DNA of 64,000 bases, taken from Mycobacterium vicinigordonae (GTDB taxonomy: Bacteria > Actinomycetota > Actinomycetes > Mycobacteriales > Mycobacteriaceae). The stretch is from contig NZ_CP059165.1 in NCBI RefSeq assembly GCF_013466425.1, positions 4,030,001 to 4,094,000 of the forward strand, in the 5' to 3' direction. Below the pieces are notes generated by a model. It was not told where the DNA came from, ran no database searches, and saw nothing but the letters and a program-made list of their open reading frames with translations. Below are positions 26,146-34,954 of this stretch, one piece after another; position 1 is the first letter of the stretch, and every line of letters begins with the position of its first letter. A program made the position numbers and the translations under genes.

Positions 26146-28247
26146 GACGCCGGCCCCGTTCCCGGTACCGCGGGCGCCGACACCGACTCCAGGACACCGT
26201 CGCGCAGGTGCAAGGTGCGCGGGCACAGCGCCTCCATCCCGGCGAAGTCGTGGGAGATGACTACTACAGTCAGGCCACGCTCGCGGCGCAGATCCTCAAG
26301 CAGTCGCAGCAGCCCTTCCTGGCTCGCTGCGTCCAGCCCGGCCAGCGGCTCGTCGAGGATCAGAGCCTTGGGCGAACACGCCAGGAGCCCGGCCAGCACG
26401 ACCCGCCGCATCTGGCCGCCGCTGAGCTGGTCAATGCTGCGTTTGGCCAGGGTGGGATCAAGCCCGACGGCACCAAGCGCCGCGACGACACGGTCTTCGT
26501 CCTTGGCTGAAAAGCCAGCCGCCGAAGCCACTTCCAGGTCCACCCGACTACGCATCAGCTGCAACCGGGCCGCCTGGAAGGACAACGCCACGGCACCGAC
26601 CTGTTCGTGAGTGGGCCGACCATCCAGCAGGCAGACACCACTGGTCGGCGTCGTTAAACCGGCCATGATCCACGCCAGTGTCGACTTGCCGGAACCATTT
26701 CCCCCGTGGATCAGAACGCCGTCACCCTGCTCGACAACGAAGTTAATGTCGCGCAACGCCGTCTTTGCCCACGGAGTCCCAATTCCGTACTCGTGGCCGA
26801 CACCGATCAGTTCGAGGGCCGGCGCATGCGGACTATCTCCCTCGTCGGCGTCCCCCACCGGGGCGTCGGCGCTCTGGACCATGCCGGTGTTGTCCGGCGA
26901 ATCACTGAGTTTGATTGTGCGGTCCGCTGATTCGGCCTCGTTGCTGTAGTGCGTGATGTGCACCAACGCGGTCCGATGCCGTTTGGTCAGACCCGACAGG
27001 ACGCTGAGCAACCCATTGCGGCCCTGCTGGTCGACCATCGAGGTGACCTCGTCGGCGATCAGCAGCGCCGGCTCACGGGCCAGCGCGGCAGCCAGCGCAA
27101 GCCGCTGTAACTCCCCGCCGGACAGGCTGCCGGTGTCGCGTTCGGCGAGTTCCTCGAGACCGACCTCGCGCAGCAACGTGCCGACGTCGATCTGAGTGCC
27201 CGGCGGCAGGCCCCACACCACGTCGTCGGCGACACGGGTCCCCAGGACCTGACTTTCCGGGTGCTGCAAGACAATTGCCGTACCGCCCAGTTCACCCAGA
27301 CCCACCCTGCCAGGGCGGTGCACGGTGCCCGAGGTCGGCTCTCGACCGGCCAAAACCAACATCAACGTTGTCTTTCCCGAACCGTTGGCACCGGTGATCG
27401 CCACATGTTCACCGACCCGAATCCCCATGCTGAGCTCGCGCAACGCATCCTGGTCGGCACCGGGATAGCGGAAACGCACATCGGTCAGCTGCACCGGAAC
27501 CGGCCCGATGGGGGCTTCGCGGTCGTGGTCGCCAGCCGGCGCGTCAAGCTTGTGCACATCGGGGATGCCGCGCATCCGCTCCAGCAGCCGGGACAACGCC
27601 CACCAGCCGACCAACGAGGTGCCCACAACGCCCAGCAACACGATGCCGAACAGCACCGGCTGCCAATAGTGCAGCGACCACGCGAATGCCCTTTTGAGCC
27701 AGAACCCGATGCCCTCCAGGCGCACCCGGCCCAGAAACGACGCCAGGCCGTTGACATTCGCCGTGATGGCATCACGCATTAGATGCCGCAGGCGTACCAA
27801 CGCCACCAGCGCCCCGACGTTGCCGGCCGCGAACACCACGCCAGCGATAAAAGACGTGACGACAACCGTCGGCGTTCCCCGTCCTCTGCGCTTGACGACG
27901 CCGGTGAGACCACCGATGTACGCACTTTGGATCACGCCCATGAAAGCGCCCATCCCGGCGATGAGGAAAGCGATCAACCCGGCGGCCACGGTCATGGTGG
28001 TCAGCACCCGCAGCCGATAACGGTAAGCCAGCAGACCCGCAGGCACGGTTCCCAGCAGGACTATCCCCCCGGCAAAGGGCACCACGACGGAGATGATTGC
28101 GGTCACCGCACACAGGGCCGCCATAACCGACGCTTGCGCCAACTCGCTCGGTTGCAGGGGTCCACCCCGATGGTGCGAAGACGGGGGGCCGTGCGGGGTC
28201 ACTTCACCGATTCTGCCAGGCACAGAACCCGAGCCGATGCAGCACAT
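26142..28247 (-). CDS. ECF transporter fusion: membrane component plus two ATPase domains
   Basis: The 701-residue protein joins a membrane domain of about 300 residues (several segments, for example [23 protein letters not shown]) to two ABC ATPase domains. The first has Walker [10 protein letters not shown] and signature [10 protein letters not shown]. The second has GGNGSGKST and [10 protein letters not shown] with Walker [13 protein letters not shown]. The N-terminal part may be the substrate-binding S component, so one chain plus the T protein would make a complete importer. The start ATG at 28247 (MCCIGSG) fits the length of the M. tuberculosis counterpart. Upstream open frame is shadow sequence. 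It is divergent from a MarR gene. Confidence 0.85.
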   Translation of the reverse strand: MCCIGSGSVPGRIGEVTPHGPPSSHHRGGPLQPSELAQASVMAALCAVTAIISVVVPFAGGIVLLGTVPAGLLAYRYRLRVLTTMTVAAGLIAFLIAGMGAFMGVIQSAYIGGLTGVVKRRGRGTPTVVVTSFIAGVVFAAGNVGALVALVRLRHLMRDAITANVNGLASFLGRVRLEGIGFWLKRAFAWSLHYWQPVLFGIVLLGVVGTSLVGWWALSRLLERMRGIPDVHKLDAPAGDHDREAPIGPVPVQLTDVRFRYPGADQDALRELSMGIRVGEHVAITGANGSGKTTLMLVLAGREPTSGTVHRPGRVGLGELGGTAIVLQHPESQVLGTRVADDVVWGLPPGTQIDVGTLLREVGLEELAERDTGSLSGGELQRLALAAALAREPALLIADEVTSMVDQQGRNGLLSVLSGLTKRHRTALVHITHYSNEAESADRTIKLSDSPDNTGMVQSADAPVGDADEGDSPHAPALELIGVGHEYGIGTPWAKTALRDINFVVEQGDGVLIHGGNGSGKSTLAWIMAGLTTPTSGVCLLDGRPTHEQVGAVALSFQAARLQLMRSRVDLEVASAAGFSAKDEDRVVAALGAVGLDPTLAKRSIDQLSGGQMRRVVLAGLLACSPKALILDEPLAGLDAASQEGLLRLLEDLRRERGLTVVVISHDFAGMEALCPRTLHLRDGVLESVSAPAVPGTGPAS

Positions 28248-28291
28248 AGCTGTCTTAGGCTTTTTACGCGGCGGCCACAACGACTGGTCTC

Positions 28292-28308
28292 GCATAGCAA
28301 AGCTATGC
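28292..28308. promoter_or_regulatory. Perfect palindrome, probable MarR operator
   Basis: GCATAGC at 28292-28298 and GCTATGC at 28302-28308 form a perfect inverted repeat with a 3-bp spacer. The site lies 12 bp before the MarR start and 44 bp before the ECF fusion start, in the short divergent promoter region. Size and symmetry fit a MarR dimer site. Confidence 0.6.
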
Positions 28309-28320
28309 AACGATGAGTGC

Positions 28321-28797
28321 ATGAGTTCGCCCGCGACCGCAAATGACGCCGAGGTCCCCCACGGCCTTGGCGCCGACCTGCTGGCGGTGGTAGCGAGGCT
28401 GAATCGGCTGGCTACCCAGCGCATCCAGATGCCGCTGCCCGCGGCCCAGGCCCGCCTGCTCGCAACCATCGACGCGCAGGGTGAAGCACGCATCGGCGAC
28501 CTGGCCGCCGTCGACCACTGTTCCCAACCGACGATGACAACCCAGGTCCGCCGGCTGGAGGACGCCGGCCTGGTCGCACGTACCGCCGACCCCTGCGATG
28601 CGCGCGCAGTCCGAATCCGGATCACCCCGGAAGGACTGCACATGCTCAATGCGGTGCGTAGGGATCGGGCTGCGGCTATCGAACCTCAGCTGGCCCGGTT
28701 GGACCCCGCCGAACGCCAGCTGCTGGCCGATGCCGTGGAAGTATTGCGGCGGCTGTTGGAAAATGCGGCGACCGCACCGGGCCGTCACACCCTGTGA
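28321..28797 (+). CDS. MarR-family transcription regulator
   Basis: The 158-residue protein has a winged helix: [45 protein letters not shown], then the wing [20 protein letters not shown], marked here by its ends. Flanking helices form the dimer interface. The ATG at 28321 (MSSPATAN) follows a short leader that holds a perfect palindrome. Open frame upstream of it is not supported. The protein probably represses itself and the divergent ECF transporter until it binds a ligand. Confidence 0.88.
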   Translation: MSSPATANDAEVPHGLGADLLAVVARLNRLATQRIQMPLPAAQARLLATIDAQGEARIGDLAAVDHCSQPTMTTQVRRLEDAGLVARTADPCDARAVRIRITPEGLHMLNAVRRDRAAAIEPQLARLDPAERQLLADAVEVLRRLLENAATAPGRHTL

Positions 28798-28938
28798 TCG
28801 CGGTCTGACGATGGACGCCCGCAAGGTGGATAGACCGCCGCTGTGGGTAGACACTTGACGCAGGGTGCCGATGACCCCGGTGTGCGCGACTCGACATCCG
28901 AGACTTGAAAGGCGGCGGCCATACCTGATGCTTCCCCG

Positions 28939-31461
28939 TTGACCGTTTGGGTCGGATCGTTGCGGTACTTCTTCACGCCGGGCCGCGACGTGATCGTGGG
29001 CCACGGCGGGCATTGCGATATCCGGCTGGATCGAGACGGGCTCGGCGGACCCGGTGACGGGTCAGCACAGCCAGCGCCCGATGTGGTTTTGCGTTTCGCC
29101 GGGACCCACTGGCTTGCCGTGGACCGCACTCAGCACGGTCTTTTCGTGGACGGGATCCGGATGTCGACAATCGACATCCGGGACGGCTTGACGATCGCGG
29201 TCGGTGATCCCAGCCGAGGTCCGCGGTTGACTTTCGAGGTGTCCGCCGCCGATGACCTCCCCCCCTCCGCCACCGATCCCCTGGGACGACGGCCATCGCC
29301 CGCGCCGGAAGGGGAACGGCGAGACGAAAACAAAGCACCGGAGCCGGAAACGACGCGCATCCCGGCGCAGCCGACGACCGACACCCACCCCCCTGAGCCG
29401 AAAACCACCCGCATCCCCGCACAGCCGACGACCGACACCCACCCCCCAGACCCACAAACCACCCGCATCCCCGCACAGCCCACGGTGCCCGAGGAGCCGG
29501 CTACCGGCCGCATGGCGATTGAGCCAGCGACGCGGCAGATCCCCGCGGTACCGCTCGAACAAATGCCGATCGAGCCCTCACCCCTGGAGCGGCCGACCAA
29601 GCCGTTCCGGTACGTATCCACACCGCCCGCGACCCCGACGCCTGAGGCACCGCCTCCGGTTACGGCAGACCCGCAGCCCAAGGGTGTGCTGGCGCGAGTA
29701 GCCGAAGGCATGCGCCGCCCGCCGGAAACCCCGGGCCCCACCGGGCCAGACGAACTTCCGCCTCAAACCAACCGCCTGCCGCTGCAGCCGGACGCCCGGA
29801 CCGTCGGCGTAGCGGCTTACCAGCTGGGCCTCACCGTCGACGGTCACGAAGTGCTCGCAGACATCTCGTTCACGACGCGCCCGGGAGCCTTGATCGCCGT
29901 CGTCGGCCCCTCCGCGGCCCGCAACTTTGCGTTGTCCGGCCTGCTCGCCGGAGGCCGAGTCCCAAGCACCGGCATGTTGACCGTCGACGGCCACGACGTG
30001 TACGGCGAGCCCGGACCCTATCGATCCCGCATCGGAGCGGTTCCCCGCGACAATCGAGTGCAACCGAACCTCAGTGTCGAAAACGCCCTGCGATACGCAG
30101 CCGAACTGCGGTTGCCACCCGGCACGACCGTCGAAAATCGCGCACGCTTTCTTGAGCAGATTCTCGACGAGTTGGAATTGACGCAGCACCGCAAGACCAG
30201 GGTGTCCAAGCTGCCCCCCGAAGTGCGTCGATGCGCCGCGCTCGCGGCCGAACTTCTGGCTAGGCCGACGCTGCTCGTGGTCGACGAACCCGGCGCAGGG
30301 TTGGAACCGCGACAGGAAAGCCACGTCATGGGACTGCTGCGGCGTCAAGCCGACCTCGGTTGCGTGGTCATCATGGCTGTGACGTCACCCGCATCGCTGG
30401 CCCACCTCAACATGTGCGACCAGGTACTGGTGCTGACTCCCGCTGGCAGGTTGGCGTTCGCCGGCCCCCCCTCGCACATCGAAGCGGCGCTGGGCAGCAC
30501 CGATTGGCGCGAGATATTCGCCAGGATCACTCACGACCCGAACGGCGCCTATAACGCATTTATGAACCGCCAGCAGGCGTCGGAATCGCCGACTCCGCCG
30601 TCGGTCACCACTGTGAACCGGATTCCGCCCGCCCTCACCTTCGGCCAACAATTCAGGATGGTGGCCCGCCGGCAGCTCCGGATCTTGGCGACCAGCCCGG
30701 TCTACCTACTTCTTCTGTTGCTCCTGCCGTTCGCGCTGGGCGCCTTGACGCTGCTGATCCCGGGGCAGTTTGGGTTCGGCCGGGCTGCCCCGTCGTCGAC
30801 CAACACACATCAAGCCATCGAGATCCTGGCCGCGATGAACTTCGCCGCGGTGGTGATGGGGACGTTGGCCACCATCGGTGCCCTGGTCACCGAGCGCCGG
30901 GTGTTTCGGCGCGAACAGCAGCTCGGGCTTTCCGCAACGGCATATCTGCTTGCCAAGATCGCCGTGTTCGGGATCATCGCGGCCGCGCAGGCGGCGGTCC
31001 TGACCGCCATCGTCATCGTCGGCAAAGGTGGTCCCCGGCATGGTGCCGTGCTGCTCGGGAATGCCGACGTCGAGCTCTATGTCAGCGTGGCCGCGACGGG
31101 TGTCGCCTCGGCGATCGTGGGGTTGGCGTTGTCGTCGGTCGGCAGGTCGCTCAAGGAAGTCTTGCCGCTGCTGGTTCCGGCGCTCCTCGCGTCGTTGCTG
31201 TTCGCCGGGGGTTTGGTGTCGCTTGTCGGCACGTGGGGTTACGACCAGGTCTCGTGGTTCGTCCCGGCCCAGTGGGGGTTCGCGGCCGCCGCGTCCACCG
31301 TCGACCTGCGCCGGGCGGACAAACTGGCCGAGCAGAACGCTGTGTGGACCCATTACTCGGGTTGGTGGGTGTTCGACATGCTCGTCCTGGCCGCCTTGGC
31401 CGCAGCGTGGGCCGGGTTTGTGAGGTATCGGTTGCGGCCGCGAGGGACGTCTCAGACGTAG
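28939..31461 (+). CDS. FHA-domain ABC exporter-like protein with degenerate ATP site
   Basis: The 840-residue protein resembles mycobacterial Rv1747-type proteins. It has an FHA-like domain at residues 1-110 and a proline/threonine-rich linker with a repeated TTRIPAQPT unit at about 130-270. A nucleotide-binding-like domain spans about 290-520, and a six-segment membrane domain from about 570 is followed by a short tail. The nucleotide site is altered: Walker A reads GPSAARNF at 323-330 without GK[ST], and the LSGGQ position reads KLPPEVR. Walker B LLVVDEPGAG is kept. ATP hydrolysis is therefore doubtful. FHA domains bind phosphothreonine, so a Ser/Thr kinase partner is likely. The TTG start at 28939 is uncertain. 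Confidence 0.8.
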   Translation: MTVWVGSLRYFFTPGRDVIVGHGGHCDIRLDRDGLGGPGDGSAQPAPDVVLRFAGTHWLAVDRTQHGLFVDGIRMSTIDIRDGLTIAVGDPSRGPRLTFEVSAADDLPPSATDPLGRRPSPAPEGERRDENKAPEPETTRIPAQPTTDTHPPEPKTTRIPAQPTTDTHPPDPQTTRIPAQPTVPEEPATGRMAIEPATRQIPAVPLEQMPIEPSPLERPTKPFRYVSTPPATPTPEAPPPVTADPQPKGVLARVAEGMRRPPETPGPTGPDELPPQTNRLPLQPDARTVGVAAYQLGLTVDGHEVLADISFTTRPGALIAVVGPSAARNFALSGLLAGGRVPSTGMLTVDGHDVYGEPGPYRSRIGAVPRDNRVQPNLSVENALRYAAELRLPPGTTVENRARFLEQILDELELTQHRKTRVSKLPPEVRRCAALAAELLARPTLLVVDEPGAGLEPRQESHVMGLLRRQADLGCVVIMAVTSPASLAHLNMCDQVLVLTPAGRLAFAGPPSHIEAALGSTDWREIFARITHDPNGAYNAFMNRQQASESPTPPSVTTVNRIPPALTFGQQFRMVARRQLRILATSPVYLLLLLLLPFALGALTLLIPGQFGFGRAAPSSTNTHQAIEILAAMNFAAVVMGTLATIGALVTERRVFRREQQLGLSATAYLLAKIAVFGIIAAAQAAVLTAIVIVGKGGPRHGAVLLGNADVELYVSVAATGVASAIVGLALSSVGRSLKEVLPLLVPALLASLLFAGGLVSLVGTWGYDQVSWFVPAQWGFAAAASTVDLRRADKLAEQNAVWTHYSGWWVFDMLVLAALAAAWAGFVRYRLRPRGTSQT
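29341..29484 (+). repeat. 54-bp tandem repeat coding TTRIPAQPT units
   Basis: Units start at 29341, 29395 and 29449. The first two are full 54-bp copies with a few silent or mild changes, and the third is partial. Each encodes an 18-residue Pro/Thr-rich unit containing TTRIPAQPT. It lies in the linker of the FHA-ABC protein and is coding, not an intergenic repeat. Confidence 0.85.
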
Positions 31462-32018
31462 CGGCGAACCCGGCTGCAGTACTCGTCGAACTCCCGTCGG
31501 TACTGCCGTCGGAGAAATTCCTCTTCACGCAACACCTGCCGATGGAACAACCAGGTGCCGGCGGCCAGATAGAACAGCGGAACCCAGTTGGGGAACACCA
31601 GAAACTGGCCGACCAAGAACAGGAAAAAACCGACATAGATCGGATTGCGGCTGACCGCGAAGATGCCGGTGGTGACCAACCGGCCGGGCGCATCCACGTC
31701 GATGCCCACCCGGAAACTCCGGCCGAACGACACCAGGCTGCCCACCAGCACCGCGAGCGCGATCGCACACAACGCCAGGCCGATCCAGGAGACGACCGTG
31801 GAATGAAAGAACCGTTGCCGGCTGACCATGGGCCAACCGAAAGCGGCGGCGAAGATCGTATAGAAGTAGAACAGCGCCACCGGCGGGATCGCGAAGTCAC
31901 TGTTGTCGAGCTTTCCGAAATGCATCGCCCGGGTATCAGATCGTTTCAGCACCAGGACTCTGCCCACCACGGTGCCGATCAACAGCACCACCATGAGTGC
32001 GGCCAGGTATTGCGGCAT
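31452..32018 (-). CDS. Isoprenylcysteine-carboxymethyltransferase-like membrane protein
   Basis: The 188-residue protein has about four or five hydrophobic segments and a C-terminal block typical of the ICMT/phospholipid methyltransferase family. That block reads SRNPIYVGFFLFLVGQF, then FHRQVLREEEFLRR, then EFDEYCSRVRRYV. These residues form the S-adenosylmethionine pocket. Bacterial members methylate small lipids or unknown acceptors in the membrane. The ATG at 32018 (MPQYLAALM) starts directly at the first membrane segment and is preferred over an earlier ATG at 32084. It converges on the FHA-ABC gene, overlapping it by 10 bp. Confidence 0.75.
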   Translation of the reverse strand: MPQYLAALMVVLLIGTVVGRVLVLKRSDTRAMHFGKLDNSDFAIPPVALFYFYTIFAAAFGWPMVSRQRFFHSTVVSWIGLALCAIALAVLVGSLVSFGRSFRVGIDVDAPGRLVTTGIFAVSRNPIYVGFFLFLVGQFLVFPNWVPLFYLAAGTWLFHRQVLREEEFLRRQYRREFDEYCSRVRRYV

Positions 32019-32123
32019 TGCAGCTCTCTCCGTCGCCGTGCTATCTCGATGATTCCACGACACAGCGGGGTCGATGGGGCCCACTAGGTTTCAGCAGCGT
32101 GCGGAACGGGTTACGGTCGGGGA

Positions 32124-34061
32124 ATGGCGCCAGGAAATAAGAGCACTGCCGAGCATCTGCGTGACGCGCTGGACGGACGTTGGCGTGACGTGAAGAACCA
32201 GACGCGGAAAGCGCTCAGCGGCGAGGCGTTCCGCCCGCACTACACACCCAACACCGTGATCGCCCGGGCCAAGGTGGCCGAACAGATGCAGCTGATGGCG
32301 TCGGCCGGCATCTCCGATGAAGGCTTCCGAAAAGAGCACGGCGGCACTGGCGACGTCGGCGCCGCGGTCACGATGATCGAGATGCTGGCGATGTCGGATC
32401 TGTCCCTGATGGTCAAAGCCGGTGTGCAGTGGGGGCTGTTCGGCGGTGCGGTTGAGAATCTGGGCACCGACCGTCACAGCGGCTATATCCAGGACATCAT
32501 CACCTTGGACCTGCTGGGCTGTTTCGCGATGACCGAGACCGGGCACGGCAGCGACGTCCAGTCCCTGGAGACGACGGCGACCTACGACGCCGAGACCCAG
32601 GAATTCGTGGTGCACTCGGAAACCCCGACGGCCCGCAAGGACTACATCGGCGGGGCCGCTGAAACCGCCACCATTGCAGCGGTTTTCGCACAGCTGATCA
32701 CCCATGAGGACGGCGAGCCGGTCAACCACGGAGTGCACTGCTTGTTGGTGCCGATCCGGGATGCGGACGGCAACGATCTGCCAGGGGTGACCACGTCGGA
32801 CTGTCACTACAAGGGTGGCCTGCCGGGCGTCGACAACGGACGCATCATGTTTGACCACGTCCGGGTTCCCCGGGTGAACCTGCTGAACAAGTATGGCGAT
32901 GTCGCCGAGGACGGCACCTACAGCTCGCCGATCGACAACCCCAACCGGCGATTTTTCACGATGATCGGCACGTTGATTCGCGGCCGGGTGACCGTCGGCG
33001 GCAGCGCCGGCAACGCCGCACGTGTCGCATTGGACATCGCAACGCGATATGCATTGCAGCGCAGGCAGTTCGAGGCACCCGGCGACGCTGGCGAAGTCCT
33101 GATCATGGACTACCTGGTGCACCAACGGCGACTGTTTCCGTTGATCGCACGTTCCTATGCGCTGCAGTTCGCGCAGAACGAACTGGTCTCCAAATGCCAC
33201 GACCTGCAAACCTCCGATGTCGTGGACGCCGACGAGCAGCGTGAGCTGGAGGCGCGTGCGGCGGGTTTGAAGGCGGCCAACACCTGGCATGCTTCACGGG
33301 CTATCCAGGAGGCCCGCGAAGCGTGTGGCGGCGCGGGCTACATGGCCGAGAACCGGTTGATCGCACTGCGTGCCGACACCGACGTGTTCACGACCTTCGA
33401 GGGTGACAACCACGTACTGACACAATTGGTGGCCAAGGAGTTGCTCACCGCCTACGCCGACGACATCAAGAGCATGAGCCCAGTGGAATGGGTCCGGTTC
33501 GCGGCCAACACGGTCGGCGATCGTGTCATGAAACGCACTGCGGCCGAAGCGATTATGCAGCGGATCATCGACTCGCGGCAGGACAGCGAAGAGGAAGGCA
33601 GCCTGTTCAACCGCGGAACCCAAGTCAAGATGTTCGAAGACCGCGAGGACTACTTGCTGTCGTCGGTCGCGCGGCGGTTGCAGGGTAAGTCCAAGGAGAT
33701 GTCAGAATTCGACGCCTTCAACGCGGTGCAGGATCACGTGTTGCACGCTGCGCAGGCGCACATCGACCGCGTCGTGTTGGAGGCGTTCGTCGCCGGGATC
33801 GAGGCCTGCCCGGACGACGAGGCCCGCGAACTTCTTGGCGTGGTCTGCGACTTGTATGCGCTGTCGGTGATCGAAGAAGACAAGGCGTGGTTCATCGAGC
33901 ACACGTACCTGTCGACCGAACGGGCCAAGGCCGTCACCCGAGGCATCAACGATCGATGCCGGGTGCTGCGCCCGCACGCCAGGACACTCGTCGACGGGTT
34001 CGGCATCCCCGAGCCGTTGCGCTACGCCGAAATGCTGCATCCGGAGAACCTGCCGGACTGA
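32124..34061 (+). CDS. Acyl-CoA dehydrogenase/oxidase-like flavoenzyme (FadE)
   Basis: The 645-residue protein is longer than standard acyl-CoA dehydrogenases and resembles the acyl-CoA oxidase branch. It shows FAMTETGHGSDVQSLETTA in the FAD/substrate region, GRVTVGGSAGNAARVALDIA, EACGGAGYM and the C-terminal FTTFEGDNHVLTQLVAKELL. It would form the 2,3-double bond of an acyl-CoA in fatty acid or sterol side-chain breakdown, passing electrons to ETF or oxygen. The ATG at 32124 has GGGGA directly before it. The stop codon is embedded in a strong terminator hairpin. Confidence 0.85.
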   Translation: MAPGNKSTAEHLRDALDGRWRDVKNQTRKALSGEAFRPHYTPNTVIARAKVAEQMQLMASAGISDEGFRKEHGGTGDVGAAVTMIEMLAMSDLSLMVKAGVQWGLFGGAVENLGTDRHSGYIQDIITLDLLGCFAMTETGHGSDVQSLETTATYDAETQEFVVHSETPTARKDYIGGAAETATIAAVFAQLITHEDGEPVNHGVHCLLVPIRDADGNDLPGVTTSDCHYKGGLPGVDNGRIMFDHVRVPRVNLLNKYGDVAEDGTYSSPIDNPNRRFFTMIGTLIRGRVTVGGSAGNAARVALDIATRYALQRRQFEAPGDAGEVLIMDYLVHQRRLFPLIARSYALQFAQNELVSKCHDLQTSDVVDADEQRELEARAAGLKAANTWHASRAIQEAREACGGAGYMAENRLIALRADTDVFTTFEGDNHVLTQLVAKELLTAYADDIKSMSPVEWVRFAANTVGDRVMKRTAAEAIMQRIIDSRQDSEEEGSLFNRGTQVKMFEDREDYLLSSVARRLQGKSKEMSEFDAFNAVQDHVLHAAQAHIDRVVLEAFVAGIEACPDDEARELLGVVCDLYALSVIEEDKAWFIEHTYLSTERAKAVTRGINDRCRVLRPHARTLVDGFGIPEPLRYAEMLHPENLPD

Positions 34062-34076
34062 GTCCGGCAGCTTTTT
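34050..34076 (+). terminator. Intrinsic terminator built on the FadE stop codon
   Basis: CTGCCGGAC at 34050-34058 pairs perfectly with GTCCGGCAG at 34062-34070, and TTTTT follows. The three loop bases are the TGA stop codon of the upstream gene. This is a canonical Rho-independent terminator, which is rare in mycobacteria. Confidence 0.85.
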
Positions 34077-34120
34077 CGCCTGCGCCCCAACGTAATCTGT
34101 CCTGCGGGCGACTAAGCGGG

Positions 34121-34612
34121 CTATTGATGCGGGATCGACCCCAGTGCTTTGAGGTTGCCGTCCGGCCCGATCTGGAACTTCACGGTACCGTTGCCGGTCG
34201 GACAACATTCCTCGTCCTTGCCGACACGCCAACGGTATTGGACGGTCACGGTGTCGTCGGCCGGAGCCAGCACGGCGATATAGGGCTTCGGGTTCGGGGT
34301 AGGTGAACCCAGCGGTCGGTTGTGGTCGAAGAACAGAAGCTGCTGCGGGGTCGATTCGGAAGCAAGGGTGGGGATGATCTGCACCCAATACAGTCGGCAC
34401 TTGCGGGTATGGCCGCGCGCGATCTCCACCCAACTCGACCCGGGCACCTCGACCGGGACGGCGGCGATGGCCCGGCGCACCGTGTCGGCGGTCGGGCCGT
34501 CGGATTCCTTGCAGTTGTCAGGCTTCGCCGGTGCTGCGGCGCGCGGTTTGTCACCGCACCCTGCGGCCACCAACCCGAGGATGACCAACACCGTGACGAA
34601 CCGCCGACGCAC
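34121..34612 (-). CDS. lppP: Lipoprotein LppP
   Basis: The 163-residue protein has a short signal peptide and lipobox VAAGC with the modified cysteine at residue 19, so it is anchored on the outer face of the membrane. The mature part is a small beta-rich LppP/LprE-type domain with DNCKESDGPTADTVRRAIAA, CRLYWVQIIP and QYRWRVGKDEECCPTG. Four to five cysteines suggest disulfides. The position between acyl-CoA dehydrogenase and malic enzyme genes agrees with Rv2330c in M. tuberculosis as I recall it. Function is unknown. The gene faces the terminator of the upstream gene. Confidence 0.82.
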   Translation of the reverse strand: MRRRFVTVLVILGLVAAGCGDKPRAAAPAKPDNCKESDGPTADTVRRAIAAVPVEVPGSSWVEIARGHTRKCRLYWVQIIPTLASESTPQQLLFFDHNRPLGSPTPNPKPYIAVLAPADDTVTVQYRWRVGKDEECCPTGNGTVKFQIGPDGNLKALGSIPHQ

Positions 34613-34954
34613 GTCGCGAGCTTAGCGAAGGGCCTCACCGCAGCCGCGTCGGCAGCCGACGGCTCGGCTGGACGCGACCTGTGAATGTCCGTCAGGTTTC
34701 GTTAAACCGCAGGTGAAGGCCTTGAAGACGGCTCGGTCAAAGGTAGCCTCGACAGCGCTGGCAACGCAGGCAGCGACCATCCGTCCGACCGGTGGGAATC
34801 ACGCTGTTGCCCGCCAGCTTCCCGCTCCGCACAGCCATACACCTGGGCTGGGAGCAGACCGTAAAACGGATGAAACCTCGTGCGTGGTGGGCCGAAACAT
34901 CGTTGACGCACTATTGCGCGCAACACCGGGCAAATGATCGAAAGGACATCCGGC
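34613..34954. other. Leader region of the nitrate reductase gene
   Basis: The 340 bp between divergent lppP and narB hold no protein gene. The right two thirds, on the plus strand, look structured and contain motifs that resemble a cobalamin riboswitch core (separate entry). The AAAGGA at 34941-34946 is the ribosome binding site that decides the narB start. Confidence 0.5.
34720..34862 (+). promoter_or_regulatory. Possible cobalamin-riboswitch-like leader RNA
   Basis: CCGGTGGGAATC at 34789-34800 followed by CTGTTGCCCGCCAGC at 34804-34818 resembles the conserved core CCGGTG-x-GAATCC...CTGTCCCGC of cobalamin riboswitches. GGCTGGGAGCAGACC at 34846-34860 loosely resembles the B12 box. The usual GGGAA element before the core is missing and the box is imperfect. 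The call is therefore weak. A degenerate riboswitch or another structured leader are both possible. Confidence 0.25.

Noticed and set aside
29341..29484. Repeats considered as a CRISPR array
   Set aside because: The units are directly adjacent without unique spacers, keep the reading frame and encode a protein linker.
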